This document shows positions 8,650 through 17,909 of a DNA stretch of 64,000 bases, one piece after another. Position 1 is the stretch's first letter, and each line of letters begins with the position of its first letter. The notes beneath the pieces are model-generated. The model did not search any database. It was not told the DNA's origin and saw nothing but the letters and a program-made list of their open reading frames with translations. The stretch is from Marinobacter bryozoorum (GTDB lineage: Bacteria; Pseudomonadota; Gammaproteobacteria; Pseudomonadales; Oleiphilaceae): positions 1 to 64,000 of the forward strand of contig NZ_JAKZAH010000015.1 in assembly GCF_023156245.1 (NCBI RefSeq), written 5' to 3'. Both the position numbers and the translations under genes were made by a program.

Positions 8650-9630
8650 TCAGCTGCAGTCGGGGGTAGGGCGGTTGCGGAATTGTTCCATCATCTGTTC
8701 CCGTTCGCGGTTTTCGTCCCGGTACCGGGTCGGTAACTGCCAGAGGGTGTACCAGTAATCACCTTGCACTACTTCGGGGTGGTCCTGCCCTTCATCCATG
8801 AATGGGGTCAATACCCGTACCTCCAGCTCCGGCGCCCTTTGCTCAAGGATAGCCACCAGCCCCTGGCGTTGCTCACTGTGGAAGGTGCCCGTGATCATCA
8901 GCACCTGGTGGCCGGGGTACTCCTGCCGTGCCTTCAGTATCTGTTCGGCCATGGTGCTGTCCCGCAATAGCTGGGCGAGGTAGGTGTTTTCCAGCCTTTG
9001 GCGGTTTTCGGTGGCATGGTCCCCACGGTTGCCACCGAGGGTTTCGAAGAAGCGTTCACGGTAACCCGGAACCGGCGGGAACGGTTCGGAAGGCAGCGCC
9101 TGGCGGCGGTCCCCGGGCAGTGATTCCACATAGGCGGCGCCCGCCCGTCCTGTACAGCGGACCGCCTCCGACGGTGCGTTGGCCGCAATCACCGGTAACC
9201 CGTGGCGACGGGCATACTCCATTAGCGGCCGGTAAGATCCCCGGTAGTTCTCCCAGGCGTTGGCATCCTCGATCAGTTCGTCTTCCCCCAGCTTATCCGC
9301 CAGGTAAAGGTCGATATCGGCCTGGGCGTCGGTATTGAACGCTTCCATGGCCAGCACCTGAGCTGGCCGGCGTTGATGGAGTTCGGCCTGCAACCGGGCC
9401 TGCAGCAGGTGAGCGCCCTGATGACCATGAAACTCGCCGATGACGACCACGTCAGCGGAGGTCAGTTCGTCGGCGAGGCGGCCCAGGGGGACAGGTTGTT
9501 GCTGGTGATCCCTTACTGTGGTGTCGTAGAACGTGGCTGGCGCGTCAGGGGCCTTTGCGGATGGTATTGACGTGCACCCATTCAGGAGCAGCCCGAGGAG
9601 GGCGGTAGTCATCAGGCCGGAAATCTTCAT
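8650..9630 (-). CDS. ChaN family lipoprotein
   Basis: 326-residue lipoprotein. The N-terminus has a short hydrophobic segment and lipobox LLLNGC with acylated Cys19. Then comes the ChaN/DUF399 fold: ADVVVIGEFHGHQGAHLLQ and VLAMEAFNTDAQADIDLYL. After that come PVIAANAPSEAVR and HQVLMITGTFHSEQRQGL. Characterised ChaN proteins bind haem as dimers and are iron-regulated, so a haem or metal role at the outer membrane is plausible. The EFHGH and GTFH histidines are the likely ligands. It converges with the GH84 gene, leaving a 22-bp gap without an obvious terminator. No Fur box was recognised upstream. Confidence 0.82.
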   Translation of the reverse strand: MKISGLMTTALLGLLLNGCTSIPSAKAPDAPATFYDTTVRDHQQQPVPLGRLADELTSADVVVIGEFHGHQGAHLLQARLQAELHQRRPAQVLAMEAFNTDAQADIDLYLADKLGEDELIEDANAWENYRGSYRPLMEYARRHGLPVIAANAPSEAVRCTGRAGAAYVESLPGDRRQALPSEPFPPVPGYRERFFETLGGNRGDHATENRQRLENTYLAQLLRDSTMAEQILKARQEYPGHQVLMITGTFHSEQRQGLVAILEQRAPELEVRVLTPFMDEGQDHPEVVQGDYWYTLWQLPTRYRDENREREQMMEQFRNRPTPDCS

Positions 9631-9731
9631 GGTCGCTAAGCACTCCCGTAAACGTGGTCTTCGCCATGGCTCGAGGCAGCCGGCGCTAACTGCGTTATTC
9701 TATAGGGCATTGTTCACCAGGCAGAGACTCT

Positions 9732-11702
9732 ATGCTTCCCTTTCGTATTGTCGATCGCGTCAAGTTCCTTGTTGAGCGTCAGCTGGTCAAGGGCGCCGGT
9801 TTCCAGTTACTGGTGGTGGCCGCCTTCATTGCCATCATCTCCCTGGTGGGCGGCATCCTGGTGGTGCCCCTGGACGGCGACTTCGACCATATCGGCAATG
9901 CCATCTGGTGGGCCTTCCTGCGACTCACCGACCCGGGCTACCTGGGCGATGACGTTGGCGCCTGGCAGCGGTTTGTGTCCACCCTGCTGACCGTCAGCGG
10001 CTACGTGGTTTTCATGGGTACCCTGGTGGCGATCCTGACCCGCTGGCTGATTGCCCGCATGGACGAACTGGAGCGGGGGCTGACGCCGGTCACCCTGAAG
10101 AACCATATTGTCGTACTGGGCTGGACCAGCCAGACCCTGCCGCTGTTGTCCGAGCTGCTGGGTTCCACTGGCCGCATGCGGCGCTTCCTGGAAAAGCACG
10201 ATGTATCCCGCCTGAACCTGGTGGTGCTGGCGGAGGAGGCCAGCGCTGAACAGGTCCATGAGTTACGAATGGAGCCGGGTATCGGGTCACGGGCGCGACA
10301 GGTCATCCTGCGCTCGGGCCTTGCCATTCAGCCGGACGCCCTGCACCGGGTGGCCTGTCTGGATGCGGCGGCGGTGATTGTGCCGAGCTCAGCCCATGAG
10401 GCGGGCAGCCTCGTAACGTCCGATGTGGAGACGGTGAAGGCCCTGTTATCCATTGCCGCCCAGGCCAGGCATTATCAGTCACCGTTGCCCTTCGTGGTGG
10501 CTGAGTTGCAGGACGTGCGCAAGTTGCCGGTGATCGAGCGTGCCTACCCGGGTTCGGTGGAGGTGGTAGCCGGGGATGTCACCATCAGCCGGTTGATGGT
10601 CCAGAACATCCTTCACCCCGGTCTGTCCGAGGTTTACAACGAGCTGCTGGCTGGCGAGGGTGGCAATGAGCTCTATGTTCGCAGCGGTGAGCCCGTCGCC
10701 GGCATGACCCTTGCCGAACTCGCAGCCCAGCGCCCGGATGCCGTAGTGCTGGGTTTGCTGCAGCCGGCCGGTGGAGGCTGGGGAGTGCACCTTGCGGCCC
10801 CTTCCGACACCCGGATCGAAGCCGTGGACAGGGTTGTTTTCATGGCACGGGCCTACGACGATACCGAGGCCGACAGCCACAAGTCAGCGCTGCCTGAAAT
10901 CCGGCGCAGTCCCGCTGGCAGGGGCCGGCGGCCGGCACCGAGTCGTCACCGGGTGCTGGTGCTTGGATGGAACCGCCGTGTGCCCAGCCTGGTATCTGAA
11001 ATGGCCAGTTATGGTCACAGTGACTTCGAGGTCGACGTGGTTTCGGTTGTGCCGGCCGGCGAGCGGGAGCGGGCGATCAGCCGATACCCCGGGGTTGACG
11101 GCGGCGTCAGCTGTCGTCACCTGGAGGCGGACTACATGGTGGAGGAGGAGCTTCGCCAGGTCGCACCGGCGGGCTACGACGCTATCCTTCTGGTCAGCAG
11201 CGACCGGCTGGCATCCGGGGAAGAAGCGGATGCCCGTGCCATGGTCGGCTACCTGCAGCTCGAAGACCTGTTATCGGAAGGGCCCCGGCGACCACAACTG
11301 ATCATGGAGTTGAGCGACCCGGACAACCGCCAGTTGCTGTACGGCCACCAGAGCGAGATGATGATCAGCTCCATGATCCTCAGCCATGTGCTGGCCCAGG
11401 TGGCCCTGCGCCGGGAGCTGCGGGTGGTGTTGGACGACCTGTTCACCGTGGGCGGCCCGGAGATCCAGTTTCGCGATCCGGCCAACTATCCGCTGCCGGC
11501 CAGTGCGGACTTCCTGCTGCTGGAGAAAACCCTGGCCGCCGAGGGCGAGGTGGCTCTCGGTGTCTACCGTGCAGAGGCTGATGAGCGCGGCCATCGCCTC
11601 CAGCTCAACCCACCCCGGCGCGACTACCTGGAGCTGAAGCCTGGAGACCGGCTGGTCGTGCTTGCCCTGACTGGCGAAGGCAGGGAGGCTGGCGTCATTT
11701 AA
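9732..11702 (+). CDS. CASTOR/POLLUX-like ion channel protein
   Basis: 656-residue membrane protein. Two helices (residues ~22-47, QLLVVAAFIAIISLVGGILVV, and ~75-100, TVSGYVVFMGTLVAILTRWL) flank a pore loop with AFLRLTDPGYLGDD. Two large cytosolic RCK-like modules follow, beginning NHIVVLGWTSQTLPLLSEL and HRVLVLGWNRRVPSLVSEM. This arrangement is that of the CASTOR/POLLUX/DMI1 channels known from plant nuclear envelopes and their bacterial relatives. The bacterial role is unclear; cation (K+ or Ca2+) flux controlled by the RCK ring is the usual assumption. It is monocistronic, and there is no terminator between it and the aceA promoter region. Confidence 0.85.
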   Translation: MLPFRIVDRVKFLVERQLVKGAGFQLLVVAAFIAIISLVGGILVVPLDGDFDHIGNAIWWAFLRLTDPGYLGDDVGAWQRFVSTLLTVSGYVVFMGTLVAILTRWLIARMDELERGLTPVTLKNHIVVLGWTSQTLPLLSELLGSTGRMRRFLEKHDVSRLNLVVLAEEASAEQVHELRMEPGIGSRARQVILRSGLAIQPDALHRVACLDAAAVIVPSSAHEAGSLVTSDVETVKALLSIAAQARHYQSPLPFVVAELQDVRKLPVIERAYPGSVEVVAGDVTISRLMVQNILHPGLSEVYNELLAGEGGNELYVRSGEPVAGMTLAELAAQRPDAVVLGLLQPAGGGWGVHLAAPSDTRIEAVDRVVFMARAYDDTEADSHKSALPEIRRSPAGRGRRPAPSRHRVLVLGWNRRVPSLVSEMASYGHSDFEVDVVSVVPAGERERAISRYPGVDGGVSCRHLEADYMVEEELRQVAPAGYDAILLVSSDRLASGEEADARAMVGYLQLEDLLSEGPRRPQLIMELSDPDNRQLLYGHQSEMMISSMILSHVLAQVALRRELRVVLDDLFTVGGPEIQFRDPANYPLPASADFLLLEKTLAAEGEVALGVYRAEADERGHRLQLNPPRRDYLELKPGDRLVVLALTGEGREAGVI

Positions 11703-11818
11703 ATCAGTATGTTATTGGTCTGTCATGGCTATTCACGGGAAAAATGCCGGAAATAGATAATATAAATTTCAATTATGCGGCGTGAGTGACTAAAGTAACC
11801 CCCACTCTTCGGTGATCT

Positions 11819-11833
11819 GCTCAAATTTTGAGC
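11819..11833. promoter_or_regulatory. 15-bp perfect palindrome upstream of aceA
   Basis: GCTCAAATTTTGAGC is a perfect dyad (7-bp arms around one T), 53 bp before the aceA start codon and after an AT-rich stretch (11755-11775) that probably contains the promoter. It could be an operator or an RNA hairpin; no known regulator site was recognised. Confidence 0.4.
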
Positions 11834-11886
11834 GGGACGCTGGTTCACTGCAAGATCCTCAACCCTCAACTGCAAGGACTGAGACC

Positions 11887-13476
11887 ATGCCTTACTCAAA
11901 AGACGTTGACCAGATTGCTGCTATCCTGAAGCAGAATCCGACCTGGAACGCTATCAACCCGAAGCACGCTGCCCGCATGCGCGCCCAGAACAAGTTCAAG
12001 ACCGGTCTGGATATCGCCAAGTACACCGCCAAGATCATGCGCGAAGACATGGCGAACTACGACAACGACACTTCTCAGTACACCCAGTCCCTGGGTTGCT
12101 GGCACGGTTTCATCGGCCAGCAGAAGATGATCTCCATCAAGAAGCACTTCGGTAGCACCAAGCGTCGTTACCTGTACCTGTCTGGCTGGATGGTTGCTGC
12201 CCTGCGCTCCGAGTTCGGTCCGCTGCCTGACCAGTCCATGCACGAGAAGACTGCCGTATCCGGCCTGATCGAAGAGCTGTACACCTTCCTGCGCCAGGCA
12301 GATGCCTGGGAACTGAACCACCTGTTCCGTGCCCTGGAAGAAGCCGAGAACGCTGGCGACAACGCCAAGGCTGAAGAGCTGATCAAGCAGATCGACAACC
12401 ACGAAACCCACGTTGTGCCGATCATTGCCGACATCGACGCTGGTTTCGGTAACGCCGAAGCGACTTACCTGCTGGCCAAGCAGATGATCGAAGCCGGTGC
12501 TTGCTGCATCCAGATCGAGAACCAGGTGTCTGACGAGAAGCAGTGTGGCCACCAGGACGGTAAGGTTACCGTTCCTCACGCCGACTTCCTGTCCAAGATC
12601 AACGCTGTTCGTCTGGCGTTCCTGGAGCTGGGTGTTGATGACGGTGTTATCGTTGCACGTACCGACTCCCTGGGTGCTGGCCTGACCCAGAAGCTGGCCG
12701 TTACTGACGAGCCGGGCGACCTGGGCGACCAGTACAACAGCTTCCTCGATGGCGAATACATCGACGACGCTTCCCAGATCAACAACGGCGACGTTGTCAT
12801 CAAGTCTGACGGCAAGCTGATGAAGCCGAAGCGTCTGGCTTCCGGCCTGTTCCAGTTCAAGCCTGGCACTGGCGAAGACCGTGTTGTTCTGGACTGTATC
12901 ACCAGCCTGCAGAACGGCGCTGACATGCTGTGGATCGAGACCGAGAAGCCCCACGTTGGCCAGATCGCTGGCATGGTAAACCGCATCAAGGAAGTGGTGC
13001 CCGACGCCAAGCTGGTCTACAACAACAGCCCGTCCTTCAACTGGACCCTGAACTTCCGTCAGCAGGTATTCGACGCGTGGCAGGAAGAAGGCAAGGACGT
13101 ATCTGCCTACGACCGCGCCAGCCTGATGAACGAAGAGTATGACAGCACCGAGCTGGCCCAGCTGGCCGACCAGTGGTGTCAGAACTTCCAGCGTGACGCA
13201 TCTCGCGAAGCTGGTGTGTTCCACCACCTGATCACCCTGCCGACTTACCACACTGCGGCCCTGTCCACCGACAACCTGGCCAAGGGCTACTTCGGTGACG
13301 AAGGCATGCTGGCCTACGTTGCAGGCGTACAGCGCAAGGAAATCCGTCAGGGTATCGCTACCGTGAAGCACCAGGACATGGCCGGTTCCAACATCGGCGA
13401 TGACCACAAAGAGTTCTTCGCAGGCGACGCAGCCCTGAAGGCCGGTGGTAAAGACAACACCATGAACCAGTTCTGA
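11887..13476 (+). CDS. aceA: isocitrate lyase
   Basis: Cleaves isocitrate to glyoxylate and succinate, the first step of the glyoxylate shunt needed for growth on acetate, fatty acids or alkanes. The 529-residue length matches the longer Pseudomonas-type enzyme rather than the ~434-residue E. coli form. Active-site features are IIADIDAGFGNAEATYLL (metal-binding Asp), IENQVSDEKQCGHQDGK with catalytic Cys220, and LVYNNSPSFNW. The ATG at 11887 has AAGGA nine bases upstream; an upstream in-frame extension from 11812 is unsupported. Codon use is strongly biased and the strand opposite is open for 500 codons, both signs of a highly expressed gene. Malate synthase is not in the window. Confidence 0.97.
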   Translation: MPYSKDVDQIAAILKQNPTWNAINPKHAARMRAQNKFKTGLDIAKYTAKIMREDMANYDNDTSQYTQSLGCWHGFIGQQKMISIKKHFGSTKRRYLYLSGWMVAALRSEFGPLPDQSMHEKTAVSGLIEELYTFLRQADAWELNHLFRALEEAENAGDNAKAEELIKQIDNHETHVVPIIADIDAGFGNAEATYLLAKQMIEAGACCIQIENQVSDEKQCGHQDGKVTVPHADFLSKINAVRLAFLELGVDDGVIVARTDSLGAGLTQKLAVTDEPGDLGDQYNSFLDGEYIDDASQINNGDVVIKSDGKLMKPKRLASGLFQFKPGTGEDRVVLDCITSLQNGADMLWIETEKPHVGQIAGMVNRIKEVVPDAKLVYNNSPSFNWTLNFRQQVFDAWQEEGKDVSAYDRASLMNEEYDSTELAQLADQWCQNFQRDASREAGVFHHLITLPTYHTAALSTDNLAKGYFGDEGMLAYVAGVQRKEIRQGIATVKHQDMAGSNIGDDHKEFFAGDAALKAGGKDNTMNQF

Positions 13477-13530
13477 TCGAACGGTTCGTTGTCTGGTCCG
13501 GGCAGCCTTCGGGCGCCCGGCACCACTGAC

Positions 13531-13567
13531 AAAAAAGCCGGCGGGAGATGATCCCGCCGGCTTTTTT
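13531..13567. terminator. bidirectional Rho-independent terminator
   Basis: A 10-bp perfect stem GCCGGCGGGA / TCCCGCCGGC with loop GATGA is flanked by six A on the left and six T on the right. It can therefore stop transcription from aceA (+) and from the M48 peptidase operon (-). Confidence 0.93.
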
Positions 13568-13584
13568 GCGTTCAGAGGCAGTGG

Positions 13585-14667
13585 TTAACTGCCCACTGCC
13601 TGTTCGAACTGCTGGATGCGTTCCCGGGTGAGGGGGTGAGAAGACAGCGCACCGCCGATACGTTCACCCCAGCCGCTTTCCCCGGCTTCTTCGCCTGTGT
13701 CCTGTTGATGGGATGCTTCCAGTCGGAGCATCAGGTTGCTGAAATGGCTCGGGTCGAGCCCCTGTGAGAGCATCAGGTCCAGCGCATAGGTATCTGCTTC
13801 CCGCTCCATGTCCCGTGAATAGGACAGGTTCATCAGCACGGCCGGGGCAACCACGACCATGTCGGATGCGGCAGACAGGTCCCCCGTCATCATCACGATC
13901 ATCCAGCCCACCAGCGACGACTGCACCACGCTCCGAAGGCCATGGCTGGCCACGACATGGCCCATTTCATGGGCCAGCACGGCTGACAACTCATCGGGGT
14001 CTTGCGCCAGTTCCACCATCTCGTCGGTAAAGATAATGGTGCCATCGGGCAAGGCGAGGGCGTTGGCGCCAATACCTTCGCCGCTGCGAAACATTACCTG
14101 GAAACTATACTCCGGCTCCTGGGCCAGGAGCGGGGCGAAATGCTCGTTCAGGGATTGTTGGCGTTCCGCTGGCAGTTCAGACGGCGACAGCATGTAATCG
14201 TCCATCTGCTGCAGGGTTTCCCTGGACATCCGGGCTGCCAGCTCGTCCGGGAGGGTATGGGCCACCAGCGACGACAGCGCCGGGATGCCGTGGGTAAAGG
14301 TCAGTACCGTTACCAGCGCGGTGACCAGCGCCGCCAACAGGATCAGTCCAAGGTGATTTTCCAGTTGATGGACCAGCCGGGCACCCAGACCCTGGTGAAC
14401 ACGGCGCGAGAGGGTGTCCACCTGGTCGTTCTCGATGGTTTCGAATACCCCGTCGTCCAGCAGGTAAAGGTATCGAGGCGTGTTGCCTACCCTGGGGCTC
14501 AGGGTGATTTCTGTGGACTTCAGGTCGCGGCAGTCCTCTGGCTGGTCGGTCTCGAGCCGCAGCCCGCCCTCCGCCAGGGACAGGCGGGCGGGGCGGCTGC
14601 GGGAGTCGGCGCCAGTGTAGAACCGGCCGTGTATGGTGAGCGCGGGCTCAGATCGGAGCGAAACCAA
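13585..14667 (-). CDS. M48 family membrane metallopeptidase
   Basis: 360-residue zinc protease related to HtpX/Oma1/YcaL. The N-terminal ~90 residues are a small cytoplasmic-type domain (HGRFYTGADSRSRPARLSL). One transmembrane helix follows (~105-125, LGLILLAALVTALVTVLTF). The protease domain carries HEMGH at 233-237 and the third zinc ligand in READTYALDLM. Its 5' end overlaps the DUF898 gene by 20 bp. The best start is TTG at 14667, with GGGGAGG nine bases upstream; no ATG lies near. The pair with DUF898/YjgN is a recurrent gene neighbourhood and suggests a joint envelope quality-control role, which is inference. Confidence 0.85.
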   Translation of the reverse strand: MVSLRSEPALTIHGRFYTGADSRSRPARLSLAEGGLRLETDQPEDCRDLKSTEITLSPRVGNTPRYLYLLDDGVFETIENDQVDTLSRRVHQGLGARLVHQLENHLGLILLAALVTALVTVLTFTHGIPALSSLVAHTLPDELAARMSRETLQQMDDYMLSPSELPAERQQSLNEHFAPLLAQEPEYSFQVMFRSGEGIGANALALPDGTIIFTDEMVELAQDPDELSAVLAHEMGHVVASHGLRSVVQSSLVGWMIVMMTGDLSAASDMVVVAPAVLMNLSYSRDMEREADTYALDLMLSQGLDPSHFSNLMLRLEASHQQDTGEEAGESGWGERIGGALSSHPLTRERIQQFEQAVGS

Positions 14668-15946
14668 CGTCGAATGCCTCCCCGAGTTCCTCGCCAAGGG
14701 CGCTGGTTCGACGACCCTCGGCGGCGACGAAGTGGTCCAGGTCACCCTGGATGGCCATGCTGGTGCAATCGGCGCGATACCGGGCCAGGCGCACCCTGGC
14801 CCAGGGCAGGTACAGGCCCAGGGTGAGGGCGGTAAGGAAGCTGTTGCTGACAAAGATCCAGGCCAGGCGGATGGGTTCCTGCTCGGACGCCAGCTGGTGA
14901 TCGGCCAACTCGGTATGGTTCAGCATCAGGTTTGCCAGCCCGGCCTTGAAATAACCAAACAGGCCCAGGTACCCCAGGGCGCCGACGATCGGACCGATAA
15001 CCGGGTTGATCATCGACAGCAGGGTAGCGGCCACAATCACGCCGATGGCGATCAGCAGGCCAATACCGAAGAAGCGATAGTAGGTGCCGGTGGTACCGTG
15101 CCACTGGAACGGGGTCGTGCCGTAGCGGCTGCCTTCCACCAGGAACCGGTGCCCCTTGCGGGCAATCAGCGGGGTCAGCAGGAACAGGCAGAAGGCGTTG
15201 AGGATTGGCCAGACCAGGGTGAGCATCAGTGCATCCAGGTAACGACCCTCGAAATCGAACCGTACGTTACGGTAGGCGGTATTGATGGCGTAGAACCGCA
15301 GCGAGCGAACGATAATCCACGGAGTCGCGAGGACCAGTAAGAGCATCAGAAACAAAGCAGCCATCGGGAAGAAAGCAAACGCCACGGAGTACAGGATCAG
15401 GGCCGCGAGGGCAATCAGGCGGCCCTTGAGTATCGTGAGGGGCTTGGCCAGGAACTGGAAACTGGCACCGTCCAGCTCGGTGTTGCCATAGAAGTATTGC
15501 AGGTTGCGTACCTTGGCCCAGGCAGAGTATATGCCCAGGGTAACAATGGTCAGAAGGATATTGACGATCCAGATCCCAAAGTATTCCTTGCCGTTACCGT
15601 GGAACAGGAACCTGGCGATGCGGGGTTGGCGATCGTCGCGACCTGTTTCGGTGGGCTCCGTGGGGTTCGGGGGCGGAGTGGGTGGTGTCGGCGGTACCAC
15701 GGCAGCGGGAGCCCTCATGGCCACCTTGCTGGCCACGATGCCGGCCTGGAGCAGGCGGTTCGTGTACTTGTCTGCGGCACTGTCATCAAGGCCGGATTTC
15801 ATCACCACGGGCTGTCCGGAGAACAGTTGATCTACCCTGGCGACCGAAATGCCGAACAGCGACTGGATATTGTCCCGGGCCTGGTTTGCCGGAACGTTGT
15901 CCGCAATGCGTCCGTCGAAGACGATTTTATATTTCTGGTCTGCCAT
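14648..15946 (-). CDS. YjgN/DUF898 family membrane protein with extra N-terminal domain
   Basis: 432 residues. Residues 1-~72 form a small soluble domain (YKIVFDGRIADNVPANQAR, then VDQLFSGQPVVMKSGL and ADKYTNRLLQAGIVASKV). A proline-rich linker (~80-100, PPTPPTPPPNP) follows. From ~105 on comes the DUF898 module, with two repeats marked by FGIWIVNILLTIVTLGIYSAWAKVR and FVSNSFLTALTLGLYLPWARVR (GIYSAWAKVR / GLYLPWARVR). The N-terminal domain is clearly related to that of the protein at 46981-47562. Function is unknown. It is translated upstream of, and overlaps, the M48 peptidase. Confidence 0.85.
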   Translation of the reverse strand: MADQKYKIVFDGRIADNVPANQARDNIQSLFGISVARVDQLFSGQPVVMKSGLDDSAADKYTNRLLQAGIVASKVAMRAPAAVVPPTPPTPPPNPTEPTETGRDDRQPRIARFLFHGNGKEYFGIWIVNILLTIVTLGIYSAWAKVRNLQYFYGNTELDGASFQFLAKPLTILKGRLIALAALILYSVAFAFFPMAALFLMLLLVLATPWIIVRSLRFYAINTAYRNVRFDFEGRYLDALMLTLVWPILNAFCLFLLTPLIARKGHRFLVEGSRYGTTPFQWHGTTGTYYRFFGIGLLIAIGVIVAATLLSMINPVIGPIVGALGYLGLFGYFKAGLANLMLNHTELADHQLASEQEPIRLAWIFVSNSFLTALTLGLYLPWARVRLARYRADCTSMAIQGDLDHFVAAEGRRTSALGEELGEAFDVGFAPI

Positions 15947-16045
15947 GGCACTCCCTTGCTTGGTTGTATTGAGTGTTACTGGATGTGGAGAAGGTAACCC
16001 TCGTAGGATGAGCAGCAGTATATTAACTCACCGTCATAAATGAGC

Positions 16046-16061
16046 TGTGATGTCAGGCACA
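16046..16061. promoter_or_regulatory. CRP/Vfr-like site in divergent intergenic region
   Basis: TGTGATGTCAGGCACA matches the consensus TGTGA-N6-TCACA with one mismatch. It lies between the divergent DUF898 gene and the SLC13/RCK permease, 66 bp before the permease start. A cAMP-forming cyclase is encoded in the same window, but binding is only a suggestion. Confidence 0.3.
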
Positions 16062-16126
16062 GTTTTCTGACATGCTTCCGGCTTAAACAGCTGTTTTGTA
16101 GACAAATCGGGAAAGGATCAGGAACG

Positions 16127-17899
16127 TTGACGACCGATCAGGGCATCGTATTTGCTGTACTGCTGGCCACTCTCGGCCTGTTCATCTGGAACCGCATCAG
16201 GTTCGACCTGGTTGCCATGTTGGCGCTGCTGGTGGTGGCCGTAGCAGGGCTGGTACCAACGGACGCGCTTTTTAGCGGGTTTGGGCACCCTGCCGTAATT
16301 ACCGTTGCAGCGGTGCTGGTGATCAGTCAGGGGCTGGTGAATGCCGGCGTGGTGGACAGCATCGCCCGGGTGCTGGGGCGGGTCGGTGACCGGCCGGCCT
16401 TGCAGGTGGCTACCCTGACCGGTGTCGTGGCCCTGTGTTCAGGGTTTATCAATAACGTGGGCGCACTCGCGTTGCTGATGCCCGTAGCGGTTTGGATGGC
16501 GCGGGAATCCGGGCGTTCACCCTCCTACCTGTTGATGCCCCTGGCCTTTGGCTCGTTACTGGGGGGTACCATGACGCTGATCGGTACGCCGCCGAATATT
16601 ATCATCGCCTCTTACCGTGAAGGAGGCAGTCCTTTTGGCCTGCTGGACTTTTTGCCGGTGGGTGCCGCCATTACCGTTGCGGGGGTTGCTTTTATCGCCC
16701 TGATTGGCTGGCGACTGACTCCCCGGCGGGGCGACGCAGACGACGGTGAAAAGCTGTTCAGTGTCGGCGATTACCTCACTGAGTTGAGGGTTCCGGAGGA
16801 GTCGGATTACATCGGTCGCCCGCTCCATGACCTGCTGTCCGACAGCCGTGATGACGCTGACCTGGCGGTGGTGGGCCTGATCCGTAACGGAAGCCGCCAG
16901 CTGGCGCCGTCCACCTACCAGGTACTGCGTGCTGGTGACCTGCTACTGGTGCAGGCGGATACTGACAGTCTCCAGGCGGTGGTGGACAAAGCCGGGCTTG
17001 AGCTGGGTGAAGACAACGGCGCAAACCGGGACGACCTGGACCAGGAGGACTACCGTATCGCAGAGGCGATCGTTACGCCGGACTCCTCCCTTATCGGCCA
17101 TACCGCTAACCGGCTGCGGCTGATGGAGCGTCATGGGCTGGTGATTATTGCCGTCGCTCGCCAGGGGCACCGGCTCAAACAGCGGGTAGGTCAGATCAGG
17201 CTGCGGGCCGGTGATATCCTGCTGGTCCAGGGTAAGGACGACACCCTCAGCAATGCCTTGAGGGATATTGGCTGCCTGCCGCTGGCGGAACGAGGGCTGC
17301 AATTCGGTACCCAGCGCCGCACATGGATTGCCAGTGGCATCTTCCTGGGTGCGATCGCTGTCATACTGGCGGGGTGGCTGGCGGCTCCGGTGGCATTGGT
17401 GGGCGCGGCGGTGGCTATGGTGCTGGCTGATATCCTGGACACCACGGAGGCTTACCAGGCTATCGACTGGTCCATCATCGTATTGCTGGGCGCAATGATC
17501 CCTGTCGGTGGAGCCCTGGAATCATCAGGGGGCGCTGCCCTTATTGCCGGCCAGTTGATGGCGGTCGGTCAGGGGCTCTCGCCTGCGGTGCTGTTGGTTG
17601 TGCTGGTTACCGGGACCATGCTGTTGTCCAACGTTGTCAATAACGCAGCGGCTGCCATCCTGGTTGCTCCCATTGCACTGAGTCTATCGGGACAGCTGGA
17701 TATTGCCTCGGATGCCACCCTGATGGCGGTAGCGGTCGGTGCCTCCTGTGCCTTCCTGACCCCGATCGGGCACCAGTCCAATGCCCTGGTCATGGAGCCC
17801 GGCGGCTTCCGTTTCGGTGATTACTGGCGCCTCGGCCTGCCCCTGTCCGCCCTGGTCGTTGCCATCTCGGTACCGGTGATCCTGCTAGTCTGGGCCTGA
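16127..17899 (+). CDS. SLC13/DASS-type permease with two RCK_C (TrkA-C) domains
   Basis: 590-residue transporter. N- and C-terminal hydrophobic halves carry the paired family motifs, SGFINNVGALALLMPVAVW with TLIGTPPNIIIASY, and LSNVVNNAAAAILVAPIAL with TPIGHQSNALVMEPGG. Between them are two cytosolic TrkA-C domains (~205-285 and ~300-385, each ending like RAGDLLLVQADTDSL / RAGDILLVQGKDDTL). Such proteins transport dicarboxylates, sulfate or other anions, with the RCK domains as ligand sensors; the substrate is unknown. The TTG at 16127 was chosen because AAAGGATCAGGA precedes it and MTTDQGIVF is a plausible N-terminus. An ATG at 16040 would add 29 residues. Confidence 0.8.
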   Translation: MTTDQGIVFAVLLATLGLFIWNRIRFDLVAMLALLVVAVAGLVPTDALFSGFGHPAVITVAAVLVISQGLVNAGVVDSIARVLGRVGDRPALQVATLTGVVALCSGFINNVGALALLMPVAVWMARESGRSPSYLLMPLAFGSLLGGTMTLIGTPPNIIIASYREGGSPFGLLDFLPVGAAITVAGVAFIALIGWRLTPRRGDADDGEKLFSVGDYLTELRVPEESDYIGRPLHDLLSDSRDDADLAVVGLIRNGSRQLAPSTYQVLRAGDLLLVQADTDSLQAVVDKAGLELGEDNGANRDDLDQEDYRIAEAIVTPDSSLIGHTANRLRLMERHGLVIIAVARQGHRLKQRVGQIRLRAGDILLVQGKDDTLSNALRDIGCLPLAERGLQFGTQRRTWIASGIFLGAIAVILAGWLAAPVALVGAAVAMVLADILDTTEAYQAIDWSIIVLLGAMIPVGGALESSGGAALIAGQLMAVGQGLSPAVLLVVLVTGTMLLSNVVNNAAAAILVAPIALSLSGQLDIASDATLMAVAVGASCAFLTPIGHQSNALVMEPGGFRFGDYWRLGLPLSALVVAISVPVILLVWA

Positions 17900-17909
17900 G
17901 GCACCGGTT

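Noticed and set aside
11896..13407. A 503-codon open frame on the strand opposite aceA
   Set aside because: It is the complement of a strongly codon-biased gene; the predicted protein has no recognisable domain and no ribosome site.
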